Part shown: piece by piece, positions 8,556-16,918 of the stretch
How positions within the stretch are numbered: the first letter of the stretch is position 1
Layout of the letters: each line of letters starts with the position of its first letter
Assembly: GCA_017634385.1 (NCBI GenBank)
Contig: JAGBNN010000002.1
Location: forward strand, 186,001 to 250,000
DNA: 64,000 bases
Direction of reading: 5' to 3'
Source: Bacilli bacterium
Lineage (GTDB): Bacteria > Bacillota_I > Bacilli_A > RF39 > UBA660
Position numbers and translations under genes: made by a program
The notes under the pieces: model-generated
Databases searched by the model: none
What the model saw: the letters and a program-made list of their open reading frames with translations, nothing else
What the model was told of the DNA's origin: nothing

Positions 8556-11456
8556 TTAAAACTTTTTTATATCATTTATTACAAGTTGATATTCATTTAA
8601 TCTTCTTTCAACTTTAGCTACTACAAGTACTACATCTGATCTAGATATACTATAGAATCTTTCATATGTTTTTGGAAACATTACTAATTCTGCTTCTCCA
8701 TATTCATCACTTGCTTCTATAAATGCCATTTTTTCACCTTTTTTAGTTTTGATAACTTTTACATTATCTATTAATAAATATATGTTTATAATCTTATTAA
8801 AATTATCTTTTATTAAAGTCGTATTAATATTGTTTTTTCTATAATTTTGAACAGGATGATAACTTAGATAAAAACCAAATGCGTCATATTCTTGTTTTAT
8901 TAAATCATTTTTATCATATTCTTCTAATATTTCTATTTCAGGTTTTGTTATTAATGATTCATCTAAATCTTTTACAAGTTCTGCATAATTAATTGCAGAA
9001 TCTATATTATTTATTAATGTCTTATGATTATATCCAAAAGAATCAAAACATCCTGCATATATTAAATATTCTATTACTCTTTTATTTATTCCTTTTCCAT
9101 AACATCTTTTTACAAAATCAAAGAAATCAACGAATTCTCCATTTTCTCTTTCTTTTAATATTTCTTTAGATATAATTGTACCTACATTATGTATTGATGA
9201 AAGAGAAAATCTTATATTCTTACCCTCATTTTTATATTCATTGTAACTTTTATTTATATCTGGAAGTAATATATTTAATCCATCATTTTTAGCTTCAACA
9301 ATATATCCTTTTGTTTTTACTTCATTACCTATTACCATTGTAAGTAAATGTGACATAAAATATTCAGGATAATGAGCTTTTAAATATGCCATTTTAAATG
9401 CTACTGTTGAATACCCTACTGAATGAGATTTGTTAAATCCAAAATCTGCAAATTTATATATTAAATCAAATACTTCTTCACTTACTTCTTTACTATATCC
9501 ATTATTTATACTTCTTGATATAAATTTTTCTTTTTCATTTTTCATTATTTCATGAGATTTTTTACCCATTGCTCTTCTTAGTATATCTGCTTCACCAAGT
9601 GTATAACCTGCCATTATATTTGCTATTTGCATTACTTGTTCTTGATATATTATTATTCCGTATGTACTTTCAAGTACTGGCTTTAAATCTTCATGTAAAT
9701 ATGTTATTTTTTCTAATCCTTCTTTTCTTCTTATGTATGGATCTATACTATTCATGGCACCTGGTCTAAAAAGAGCAATTGTTGCAACTAAATCATCAAA
9801 TGATGATACATTCATTTTTTTAAGTACATTTTTCATTCCTGATGATTCAAATTGAAATATTCCATCAGTATTTACTTTTTTAAATAAATCTAGTGTTAAT
9901 TCATCATTAAGTGGTATTTTAGAAAAATCTACCTCTTTTATTTCACTTAACAAATCACTTATTAAAGTTAAATTATCTATTGCTAGAAAGTCCATTTTCA
10001 AAAGACCTAATTCTTCTAAATAATTCATTGTAAAACCAGTAATATATTCATTATCACTTACTTTATTTATAGGTATATATCTATCTAAAGCTTTGCTAGA
10101 TATAATTACACCTGCTGCATGGACACTTGTTTGTCTTTTTAAATTTTCTAATTTTAATGATACATCATATACCTTAGAAAGTAATATATCATTAGATAAT
10201 TCATTAGATACAAGTGGATTTTTTTTATTTTCCAAAAGTGATAATTTAGAATCTATTAATTTAATAAAGTTATCTGTTTTAACTGATTCTATGTCAAATA
10301 CTCTAGATACATCTCGTAATATTGCTCTTGATTTAAGTGTTGAAAAAGTTATTATTTGTGCTACATTTTTTCTTCCATATTTTTCTTCTACATATTCTAT
10401 TACTTTATATCTTTTTGATGAGTCAAAATCTACATCTATATCAGGCATTGTTACTCTTTCTGGATTTAAAAATCTTTCAAAAAATAAATTATATTTTATA
10501 GGATCTATATCTGTTATACCTAAACTATAACTAACAAGTGATCCTACTGCGGATCCCCTTCCAGGACCAACTAAAATATTATTTTGTTTAGAATATTTAA
10601 TAAAGTCCCATACTACTAAGAAATAATTACAGAATCCCATTTTATTTATTACATCTAATTCATACATTAATCTATCTGCGTATTTCATTGGTACTTTATT
10701 ATTAAATCTTTTAAGAAGACCTTTTTTGCATAAATTAGTTAAATATTCATATTCATTAAAATCACTTGAATAATTATATTTAGGTAGTAAATCTTCTTTA
10801 GTCTTTATTTCTATATTACAAGATTCTTCTATTATTTTATAATTTATTAAATCTATTTTATTTACATTTTTTAGTGCTTCTTCATTAGATAATAAATAAT
10901 TATCTTCATTAAATACATATTCATTTGAATCTTTTAATTTTTTTCCATCTTTTATTAGATATAAATATTTTAAATATTCCTTATCTTCTTTATTTAAACA
11001 TCTTATTTCATTTATATATATACATTTTTTATTTTTAATATTATTTCTTTCTTCTAAAGAATCATATCCTACATATATATCAAAATTATCTTTTAATGCA
11101 TCATATAAATCTATTGACTTATATGGAAGTATACATATTAGATTAGTACTATTTTCTTTTAAAATATCTATTGTTTTATCATTACTACTTATATAACATA
11201 GATTTTGATATCCAATATAATCTTTCGCATATAATAATATACTTTTATCATTTACTCTTATTTCAAGTCCTATTATAGGTTTTATATCATTTTTAAGGCA
11301 TTCTTTATAAAATTCCATTACTCCATACATATTATCATCACATATTGCGATTGTATTTATATTAAGACTTTTACATTTATCTATTAATTCATCTATTTTT
11401 ATTAAACTAGTAAGCAAGGAATAATTAGTTTTTACTTTTAATGGTATATAATTCAT
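8556..11456 (-). CDS. dnaE: DNA polymerase III alpha subunit, DnaE type
   Basis: The protein is a replicative polymerase of the DnaE family. It has an N-terminal PHP domain, the polymerase core with GPGRGSAVGSLVSY and the catalytic aspartates in PDIDVDFDSSKRY plus the aspartate in LLKMDFLAIDNL, the HAAGVIIS finger motif, a helix-hairpin-helix region and a C-terminal OB-fold region. At about 966 residues it is shorter than typical DnaE (about 1,100 or more). I place the start at 11456 (MNYIPLK), because AAGGAGG is 7 bases before that ATG and only 1 base before the upstream ATG at 11462. It is divergent from rpmB. Confidence 0.95.
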   Translation of the reverse strand: MNYIPLKVKTNYSLLTSLIKIDELIDKCKSLNINTIAICDDNMYGVMEFYKECLKNDIKPIIGLEIRVNDKSILLYAKDYIGYQNLCYISSNDKTIDILKENSTNLICILPYKSIDLYDALKDNFDIYVGYDSLEERNNIKNKKCIYINEIRCLNKEDKEYLKYLYLIKDGKKLKDSNEYVFNEDNYLLSNEEALKNVNKIDLINYKIIEESCNIEIKTKEDLLPKYNYSSDFNEYEYLTNLCKKGLLKRFNNKVPMKYADRLMYELDVINKMGFCNYFLVVWDFIKYSKQNNILVGPGRGSAVGSLVSYSLGITDIDPIKYNLFFERFLNPERVTMPDIDVDFDSSKRYKVIEYVEEKYGRKNVAQIITFSTLKSRAILRDVSRVFDIESVKTDNFIKLIDSKLSLLENKKNPLVSNELSNDILLSKVYDVSLKLENLKRQTSVHAAGVIISSKALDRYIPINKVSDNEYITGFTMNYLEELGLLKMDFLAIDNLTLISDLLSEIKEVDFSKIPLNDELTLDLFKKVNTDGIFQFESSGMKNVLKKMNVSSFDDLVATIALFRPGAMNSIDPYIRRKEGLEKITYLHEDLKPVLESTYGIIIYQEQVMQIANIMAGYTLGEADILRRAMGKKSHEIMKNEKEKFISRSINNGYSKEVSEEVFDLIYKFADFGFNKSHSVGYSTVAFKMAYLKAHYPEYFMSHLLTMVIGNEVKTKGYIVEAKNDGLNILLPDINKSYNEYKNEGKNIRFSLSSIHNVGTIISKEILKERENGEFVDFFDFVKRCYGKGINKRVIEYLIYAGCFDSFGYNHKTLINNIDSAINYAELVKDLDESLITKPEIEILEEYDKNDLIKQEYDAFGFYLSYHPVQNYRKNNINTTLIKDNFNKIINIYLLIDNVKVIKTKKGEKMAFIEASDEYGEAELVMFPKTYERFYSISRSDVVLVVAKVERRLNEYQLVINDIKKF

Positions 11457-11506
11457 AATCATTCCTCCTTTTTATAATTATTATATCATAAATTACCATA
11501 ATACAA

Positions 11507-11535
11507 TTGACTAAAATCAAATAATATGTTAAAGT
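11507..11535 (+). promoter_or_regulatory. Promoter of rpmB
   Basis: TTGACT and TAAAGT are separated by 17 bases, placing a start site about 30 bases before the rpmB start codon. The region also has to carry the divergent dnaE promoter, for which TATAAT at 11480-11485 on the minus strand is a candidate -10 box. Confidence 0.6.
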
Positions 11536-11571
11536 TATAAGGCAAGAAGTTTTTTTAAGGAGGTAGAGATT

Positions 11572-11745
11572 ATGTCAAGAAAAGTAACTAGTAAAAGACC
11601 AAATGCCGCTAAAAATGTATCTCACGCTAAAAATAGAACAAATAAAAAACAAAATTTAAACTTCCAATATGTAACAATAAATGGTATTAAATTTAAAACA
11701 ACAGCTAGAGAAGCAAGAACATTAAGAAAATTAACAAACAAATAA
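11572..11745 (+). CDS. rpmB: 50S ribosomal protein L28
   Basis: This 57-residue basic protein begins MSRKVTSKRPNAAKNVSHA and carries the conserved L28 region FQYVTINGIKFKTTAREART. L28 is a component of the large ribosomal subunit. It lacks zinc-binding cysteines: the usual CxxTGK start is replaced by SRKVTSKRP, so it is a C-minus form. AAGGAGG precedes the ATG by 9 bases. It is one of only two plus-strand genes in the window, has its own promoter, and ends in a clear terminator. Confidence 0.92.
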   Translation: MSRKVTSKRPNAAKNVSHAKNRTNKKQNLNFQYVTINGIKFKTTAREARTLRKLTNK

Positions 11746-11754
11746 TTAACGGTT

Positions 11755-11780
11755 AGTAACAAGTGATTGTTACTTTTTTT
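11755..11780 (+). terminator. Intrinsic terminator of rpmB
   Basis: AGTAACA and TGTTACT form a 7-bp stem with an AGTGAT loop, followed by seven T residues. Confidence 0.9.
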
Positions 11781-11786
11781 GTGCAT

Positions 11787-11814
11787 AAAAAAAGAACTAT
11801 TATCTATAGTTCTT
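11787..11814 (-). terminator. Intrinsic terminator of thrS
   Basis: AAGAACTAT and ATAGTTCTT form a 9-bp stem followed on the minus strand by seven T residues; the thrS stop codon lies within it. It faces the rpmB terminator. Confidence 0.88.
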
Positions 11815-13551
11815 TATTTCATTTTTTATTAATGTTATAAAATCTTCTTGAGATACAGTTACTGTTTCTTCTGATCCATATCTTCTATAAGATACATTTC
11901 CATTTTCTTTTTCTTTATCACCTAATATGATTGTTATAGGTATTTTTCTAGTTACTGATTCTCTTATTTTATAATTCATTTTTTCATCTCTATTATCAAA
12001 TTCTGCTCTTATATCATTGTCTATTAATAAATCATAAACTTCTTTAGCATAATGACCTTGATATTCCATATTAACAGGTATTATATTTACTTGTACTGGA
12101 GATAAGAATAATGGAAGTACTCCTTTTGTTTCTTCAAGATAGTAAGCAATAAATCTATCTATTGATCCAAATACTGCTCTATGAAGAACTACTGGAGTTT
12201 TTTTAGTTCCATCTGAATCTATATATGATAAATCAAATTTAGATGGTAAACAGAAATCTAATTGACAAGTAGATAATGTTATTTCATTCCCAACAGCTGG
12301 TTTTACTTGTACATCAAGTTTTGGTCCATAGAATGCTGCTTCTCCTATTTTTTCTACATAATCAATATTTAAATCATTTAAAACTGTTCTTAATCTATTT
12401 TCTGCATTATTCCACATTTCATCATCTTGATGATATTTTACTTTATCTTCTGGATCTCTTAAAGAAAGTTCAAATCTATAATTAGTTATATTTAATTCTT
12501 TATAACATTCTAGTATTAAATCTACTACATTCTTAAATTCTTGTTCTATTTGATCTGGTGTGCAGAATATATGTGAATCATTTTGACAGAAAGTTCTTAC
12601 TCTTTCTATACCTTTTAAAGAGCCACTTGATTCATATCTACAATCTCTAGCTATTTCTGCTATTCTAAGTGGTAAATCTTTATAAGAATGTAAATCATGT
12701 CCATATATCATCATATGATGAGGACAATTCATTGGTCTAAGTACATATTCTTCATCTTCTACTTCCATTATTGGGAACATAGATTCTCTATAATGATCTA
12801 AATGTCCTGATGTTTTATAAAGTTCTACATTACCAAGTGGTGGTGTTAATACATGTTTATAGCCTCTTTTTATTTCTTTATTTCTTATATAATTTTCAAT
12901 TTCATTCCATAAAGTAAATCCATTTGGTAAATACATTGGAAGTCCTCTTCCTACTAAATCATCTATAAAATATATTCCTAAATCTTTACCTATTTTTCTA
13001 TGATCTCTTAGTTTTGCTTCTTCTAATTCTTTTAAATATTCATTTAAATCTTCTTCATTTTCAAAACATACTCCATATATTCTTTGAAGCATTTTATTTT
13101 TTGAATCACCTTTATAATAAGCTCCTGATACTTTTGTTAATTTAAAATATTTCATTGATTTAGTAGTTGGCATATGAGGTCCCCTACATAAATCTATAAA
13201 ATCATCTTGTTTATATGCACTTATTACTTCATCATCTGATAAATTTTCTATTATTTCTATTTTATATGGATTATCTTTAAATGTCTCTAATGCTTCTTTT
13301 TTAGAAAGTTCTATTCTTGTAATTCTTTTATCACTTTTTGCAATTTTTTTCATTTCTCTTTCTATTTTTTCTAAATCTTCTTCAGTAATTACATCTTCAC
13401 CCATATCAATATCATAATAGAATCCTGTTTCTATAGCAGGTCCTACCCAAAATTTAGCATTTGGATATAAATGTTTTATAGCATGTGCAAGTAAATGTGC
13501 ACAGCTATGATTTAAAGTATTTAATTGTTCATTTTCTTTAATATTTACCAT
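11800..13551 (-). CDS. thrS: Threonyl-tRNA synthetase lacking the N-terminal TGS domain
   Basis: The protein charges tRNA-Thr. The frame opens directly with the editing domain (HSCAHLLAHAIKHLYP, then CRGPHMPTT), followed by the class II catalytic core with the zinc ligands in MNCPHHMMIYGH and RIAEIARDCRYE, and a C-terminal anticodon-binding domain. The TGS domain of about 60 residues that normally precedes the editing domain is absent. I use the ATG at 13551 (MVNIKENEQ), because GGAAGGA sits 8 bases before it; the frame also opens at 13569. The gene overlaps the preceding 215-residue gene by 7 bases and both lie behind a T-box leader. Confidence 0.96.
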   Translation of the reverse strand: MVNIKENEQLNTLNHSCAHLLAHAIKHLYPNAKFWVGPAIETGFYYDIDMGEDVITEEDLEKIEREMKKIAKSDKRITRIELSKKEALETFKDNPYKIEIIENLSDDEVISAYKQDDFIDLCRGPHMPTTKSMKYFKLTKVSGAYYKGDSKNKMLQRIYGVCFENEEDLNEYLKELEEAKLRDHRKIGKDLGIYFIDDLVGRGLPMYLPNGFTLWNEIENYIRNKEIKRGYKHVLTPPLGNVELYKTSGHLDHYRESMFPIMEVEDEEYVLRPMNCPHHMMIYGHDLHSYKDLPLRIAEIARDCRYESSGSLKGIERVRTFCQNDSHIFCTPDQIEQEFKNVVDLILECYKELNITNYRFELSLRDPEDKVKYHQDDEMWNNAENRLRTVLNDLNIDYVEKIGEAAFYGPKLDVQVKPAVGNEITLSTCQLDFCLPSKFDLSYIDSDGTKKTPVVLHRAVFGSIDRFIAYYLEETKGVLPLFLSPVQVNIIPVNMEYQGHYAKEVYDLLIDNDIRAEFDNRDEKMNYKIRESVTRKIPITIILGDKEKENGNVSYRRYGSEETVTVSQEDFITLIKNEIKNYR

Positions 13552-14192
13552 AATATCATTCCTTCCCATTTTTTCTTTAATACTTTTTCTCTTTCTTCTG
13601 ATTCGACTGACATATAATCATGTACATTTTCTATAATATTATTATTCGTCGTGCAATGTGTTAGTAAATTCTTAGTTGTATAGCACATCATAGCAATATC
13701 ACAACGATAAGAAATAAAATCATTAATACATTTTTGTAAATCAATATCCGTTACATTATCTAATAAAAAATGTATTCTACACTTTTTATTTTTTGTAGTT
13801 TTAGCTTTTTCTATTAAAGCGTCATAAACATCAAAATAAAAATACAAACTATCACAACTTATATATTTAGAAGCATCTCCTCCAAATAAATACTCACCTA
13901 TTTCAGATATTGATATATTAGAATCTAAGGTATCAATATTTGCGCCTCTAAGAATACAATAATTTAAATAATCATTAATTATTATATGTTTTATAATATC
14001 TGATTGTTCAAATAATGTATTTAACTTATCATAGTCTTTAAAGTCTAATACTATATCTAAATAACCATAATCCTCATCTAATATATCTTTTACTTTTTCA
14101 TATGTATCTTTTTCATTTTCATTAAAAAAATATATTGTATTATCATGATAATGATTATTTAAATCTCCTTCTATACGTTTTAATATATCCAT
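13545..14192 (-). CDS. Unknown 215-residue protein between the threonine T-box and thrS
   Basis: I do not recognise this protein. It is acidic, has no signal peptide or membrane helix, and contains eight cysteines, several in the second half (KKCRIHFLL, LQKCIND, YRCDIAMMCYTT, LLTHCTT). GGAGGG lies 4 bases before the ATG, immediately behind the T-box terminator, and its end overlaps thrS by 7 bases, so it is the first gene of the threonine-controlled operon. In Bacillus subtilis the slot between dnaI and thrS holds ytxC, a putative sporulation gene. A distant YtxC relationship is conceivable from position but not shown by the sequence. Confidence 0.75.
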   Translation of the reverse strand: MDILKRIEGDLNNHYHDNTIYFFNENEKDTYEKVKDILDEDYGYLDIVLDFKDYDKLNTLFEQSDIIKHIIINDYLNYCILRGANIDTLDSNISISEIGEYLFGGDASKYISCDSLYFYFDVYDALIEKAKTTKNKKCRIHFLLDNVTDIDLQKCINDFISYRCDIAMMCYTTKNLLTHCTTNNNIIENVHDYMSVESEEREKVLKKKWEGMILW

Positions 14193-14201
14193 AAACCCTC
14201 C

Positions 14202-14400
14202 AAAAAAAAAGAATGGTATCTTAAGGAGCCTTTACAAGGCGGTACCATCCTTTTTTTTACTTAATTTAGATAACGGTATTACCCGGAAGTTATTAGCTTC
14301 TCTAAAAAGTAGTAATCATTTAATATGCTTGTTAGTATTCCACCATCACTAACTCTCTATTAAGTATTGATTAAATAATCGTATCTTTTTTTCGATTTAC
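14202..14400 (-). promoter_or_regulatory. Threonine T-box riboswitch leader
   Basis: Read on the minus strand, the leader contains an AGAGAGT start of stem I (near 14355), a GGTGGAA segment, a candidate specifier, and the T-box sequence GGATGGTACCGC (14238-14249), which is close to the consensus GGGTGGNACCGCG. The T-box element forms the 5' arm of a terminator hairpin with GATACCATTC (14211-14220), followed by nine T residues (14202-14210). Two overlapping ACU threonine codons at 14308-14313 sit where the specifier is expected. Uncharged tRNA-Thr should favour the antiterminator and so switch on the 215-residue gene and thrS. Confidence 0.92.
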
Positions 14401-14406
14401 AAATAA

Positions 14407-14435
14407 ATAATATCATATTTTTATTTTTCTGTAAA
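14407..14435 (-). promoter_or_regulatory. Promoter of the T-box/thrS operon
   Basis: TTTACA and TATTAT are separated by exactly 17 bases on the minus strand. The -35 box lies inside the last codons of the upstream RNB-like gene. Confidence 0.7.
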
Positions 14436-15986
14436 TTCTTTTCCTTCTTTTTTATTTAAACTATCACATACTGAAGGTAATTTTAATTTTAATTCTTTTT
14501 TATCATCTTCGCTTATATTTTGAAATATACATTCATTAATTAAATATTGACCTATTAATGAAGGTTTATCATATAATGGTTTAGTTAATTTCGAATATGT
14601 TCTAAATTCTTTAAATCCAGCATTATATTCTGTTTCTACTGGCGAATAATAATTATTATCAGATAAGAATATTCCTACACCTGTTTTACAGAACATATCA
14701 CTTACTATACATCCATATAATAACATATATTTATTAACAAGCATTCTGGCTATATTATTTATTGATGGATAATTTTGAAATTTTTCATTATCTATCGCAT
14801 AAAATAATGTTAATAAATTTGTTACTACTGATGTGACTTCTGCATCTTCTGATTTTGCTATTATCGAACATACATCATTATATAATAAATTCTTTTTTAC
14901 TTTTACTATAGTAGGAAGTAATTTATGATTTAATATTAATCCATCTGATGTTATTTCTACAAATAAAGATATTGCATTTTTCTTTTGCATTTCTTTTAAT
15001 GATGCTTTTAATTTAGTAACATGACAATTATCTTTTTCACATTTTAATATTTCGTTTGCAAATATACCAAGTGAATATACATCAGTTATATGAATTCCTA
15101 AAATATATGTATCAAGTGGTGTTTTCTCTATAGATAATGCATCATCTATTTTTTTAGTATCATCATTATCTATAGATACAAGAAAATCATCAACTATGTA
15201 TCTTTTATTTCTATTATCAAACTTTAAATTACATATTTTTTTATTTAAACAATCACTTTTTACAATTAAACTTGGTTCTATACCTAATGCATTTAAAATA
15301 TCAAATCTATTAATATTAAGAGATTTAATATTTCTTATAGAATTTACAAGTTTCCTATAATATTCTAATCTTTCTTCATTACGATTTGCTTTTGCATATT
15401 TTATAGCAGTGTATAAAAGATCACTAAAGCTCTTCCCTTTTACATTATGAAATTCTAATAATTTTAAATTTTCATATATTTTTTTCATTGAAATAATTTC
15501 ATTAAATTGCTTTGGTTTCAATATTTCATCTACTAAATTATCAAAAGCAAATAATTTATGTAATTCTTCATTAGTATATCCTACTTTACTCGCTACAACC
15601 TTTTCATAACTATCTATATTTTCAATTATTTTTCTTATGCTATTTATAAGACCAGTATCAAGTCCATCAGTTAATGTTTCTAATTTATCAGATAATTTAT
15701 CTCTTGTATCATCTAATTCTTCAATTATATTTTTTACAGTACCATATTTATAATATTTTAAATTTATTGTTAAATATTTAAACATATTTGTTATTTGACT
15801 ATTAGACAAATAATTAAATTGATCCATGTTTAAAAAGTATGATTTAAACACTGCAAGTTCAAAATTTTCTTTTTTAAACTTCTTATATGTTAAATCACTT
15901 AAATTTACATTTCCACTTTTTATTTCAGAAAATATTTTTCTTTTTCGTGGTACGTTCATTTTAAATAAATTAGAAACATTAGACAT
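14421..15986 (-). CDS. RNase II/R-like RNB-domain protein, probably catalytically degenerate
   Basis: The 521-residue protein contains an RNB-type catalytic fold from about residue 250. The hallmark reads SIDNDDTKKIDDALSIEK followed by YILGIHITDVY, corresponding to TID...KDLDDAV...LGVHIADVS of RNase II/R. Four aspartates normally bind the metals; here one is a lysine (KKIDD instead of KDLDD). The later RRYxDLxxHR motif reads FRTYSKLTKPL, losing its D and HR. Cold-shock and S1 RNA-binding domains are not visible, and the first 240 residues are helical and unfamiliar. It probably binds RNA or acts structurally rather than as an exonuclease. It sits 16 bases downstream of dnaI. Confidence 0.72.
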   Translation of the reverse strand: MSNVSNLFKMNVPRKRKIFSEIKSGNVNLSDLTYKKFKKENFELAVFKSYFLNMDQFNYLSNSQITNMFKYLTINLKYYKYGTVKNIIEELDDTRDKLSDKLETLTDGLDTGLINSIRKIIENIDSYEKVVASKVGYTNEELHKLFAFDNLVDEILKPKQFNEIISMKKIYENLKLLEFHNVKGKSFSDLLYTAIKYAKANRNEERLEYYRKLVNSIRNIKSLNINRFDILNALGIEPSLIVKSDCLNKKICNLKFDNRNKRYIVDDFLVSIDNDDTKKIDDALSIEKTPLDTYILGIHITDVYSLGIFANEILKCEKDNCHVTKLKASLKEMQKKNAISLFVEITSDGLILNHKLLPTIVKVKKNLLYNDVCSIIAKSEDAEVTSVVTNLLTLFYAIDNEKFQNYPSINNIARMLVNKYMLLYGCIVSDMFCKTGVGIFLSDNNYYSPVETEYNAGFKEFRTYSKLTKPLYDKPSLIGQYLINECIFQNISEDDKKELKLKLPSVCDSLNKKEGKEFTEK

Positions 15987-16002
15987 ATTTACCCCCTATG
16001 TA

Positions 16003-16908
16003 TTAATTGCGATTATTTTTACTAATTAATTTTATATCATCAGTGATATATTTTATACGTTCTATTAAGCGTTTTGCTTTTAACTTATCAACTTTACCAT
16101 TTTGTATACTTAAATGTACTTCTAGTTCTTCTAAATTTAAATTAGAAGTAAAGAACGTTGGCAATTTTTCATCCATTCTATATTGCAAGATTGGACCTAA
16201 TATTTCATCTCGTGACCATGGTGTTATATTTTCTGCTCCTACATCATCTAAAAGAAGTAAATCAGCAGTTTTTGCATAATCAAATTGTCTATCAAAATCC
16301 TTTCCAAAAGCTGCTTTTAAACTTCTTAAAAATTCTGGATAATAAACCAAAGCACCTTTTTTACCATCTTTTACAAGTTCATTTATCATTGCAGATATCA
16401 AATAAGATTTACCTGAGCCAAAATTTCCACTCAAATATAATCCCTTAACTTCTTTTCCTGCTTTATAATTTTTAATAAAAGTTGTCATCCATTTTATTAA
16501 TTCTACTCTATTTTTATCATCAGTATATATATCTTTCATTTTAGCATTTCTTACATCTTTAGCAACTGTAAATAAATAACTATCTTTTATGTAATCTATA
16601 TCTTTTAATAATGAATTTTGATATTTACAAGTTTTATATTCAAATATTAATTCATCATTTTCAAATACTGGTGTATATTTGCAACCTTTAACTTCATTTT
16701 CACAAAAAGCAAGTCCTTTACATTTTTTGCAATTTTTATTTTCGTTGCAGCATTGTTGCAATAAAGAAGTATATTTCATTAAATAATCATCTTTTAAATC
16801 AATTTGATCAGTAATTTTTTTAAAATCTTCATCTTTTTGAGCTTTAAAATATTCTACTTTTAAATCTTTTAAATTGTCATTTTTCATATAGTCTTTTGCT
16901 TTGATCAT
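16003..16908 (-). CDS. dnaI: Primosomal protein DnaI, helicase loader
   Basis: The 301-residue AAA+ protein loads the replicative helicase at origins and restarted forks. The N-terminal half holds a cysteine cluster (QQCCNENKNCKKCKGLAFC, then GCKYTP) matching the zinc-binding domain of DnaI. The C-terminal ATPase has Walker A LSGNFGSGKSYL, Walker B ADLLLLDDVGAE, and the sensor segment PTFFTSNLNLEEL. Length matches Bacillus DnaI (about 310). It follows dnaB by 10 bases, the same order as in Bacillus subtilis, where the two act with DnaD. Confidence 0.94.
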   Translation of the reverse strand: MIKAKDYMKNDNLKDLKVEYFKAQKDEDFKKITDQIDLKDDYLMKYTSLLQQCCNENKNCKKCKGLAFCENEVKGCKYTPVFENDELIFEYKTCKYQNSLLKDIDYIKDSYLFTVAKDVRNAKMKDIYTDDKNRVELIKWMTTFIKNYKAGKEVKGLYLSGNFGSGKSYLISAMINELVKDGKKGALVYYPEFLRSLKAAFGKDFDRQFDYAKTADLLLLDDVGAENITPWSRDEILGPILQYRMDEKLPTFFTSNLNLEELEVHLSIQNGKVDKLKAKRLIERIKYITDDIKLISKNNRN

Positions 16909-16918
16909 AATATACTCC

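Noticed and set aside
11457..11462. ATG at 11462 as the dnaE start
   Set aside because: It lies only one base from the AAGGAGG site, while the ATG at 11456 has proper spacing.
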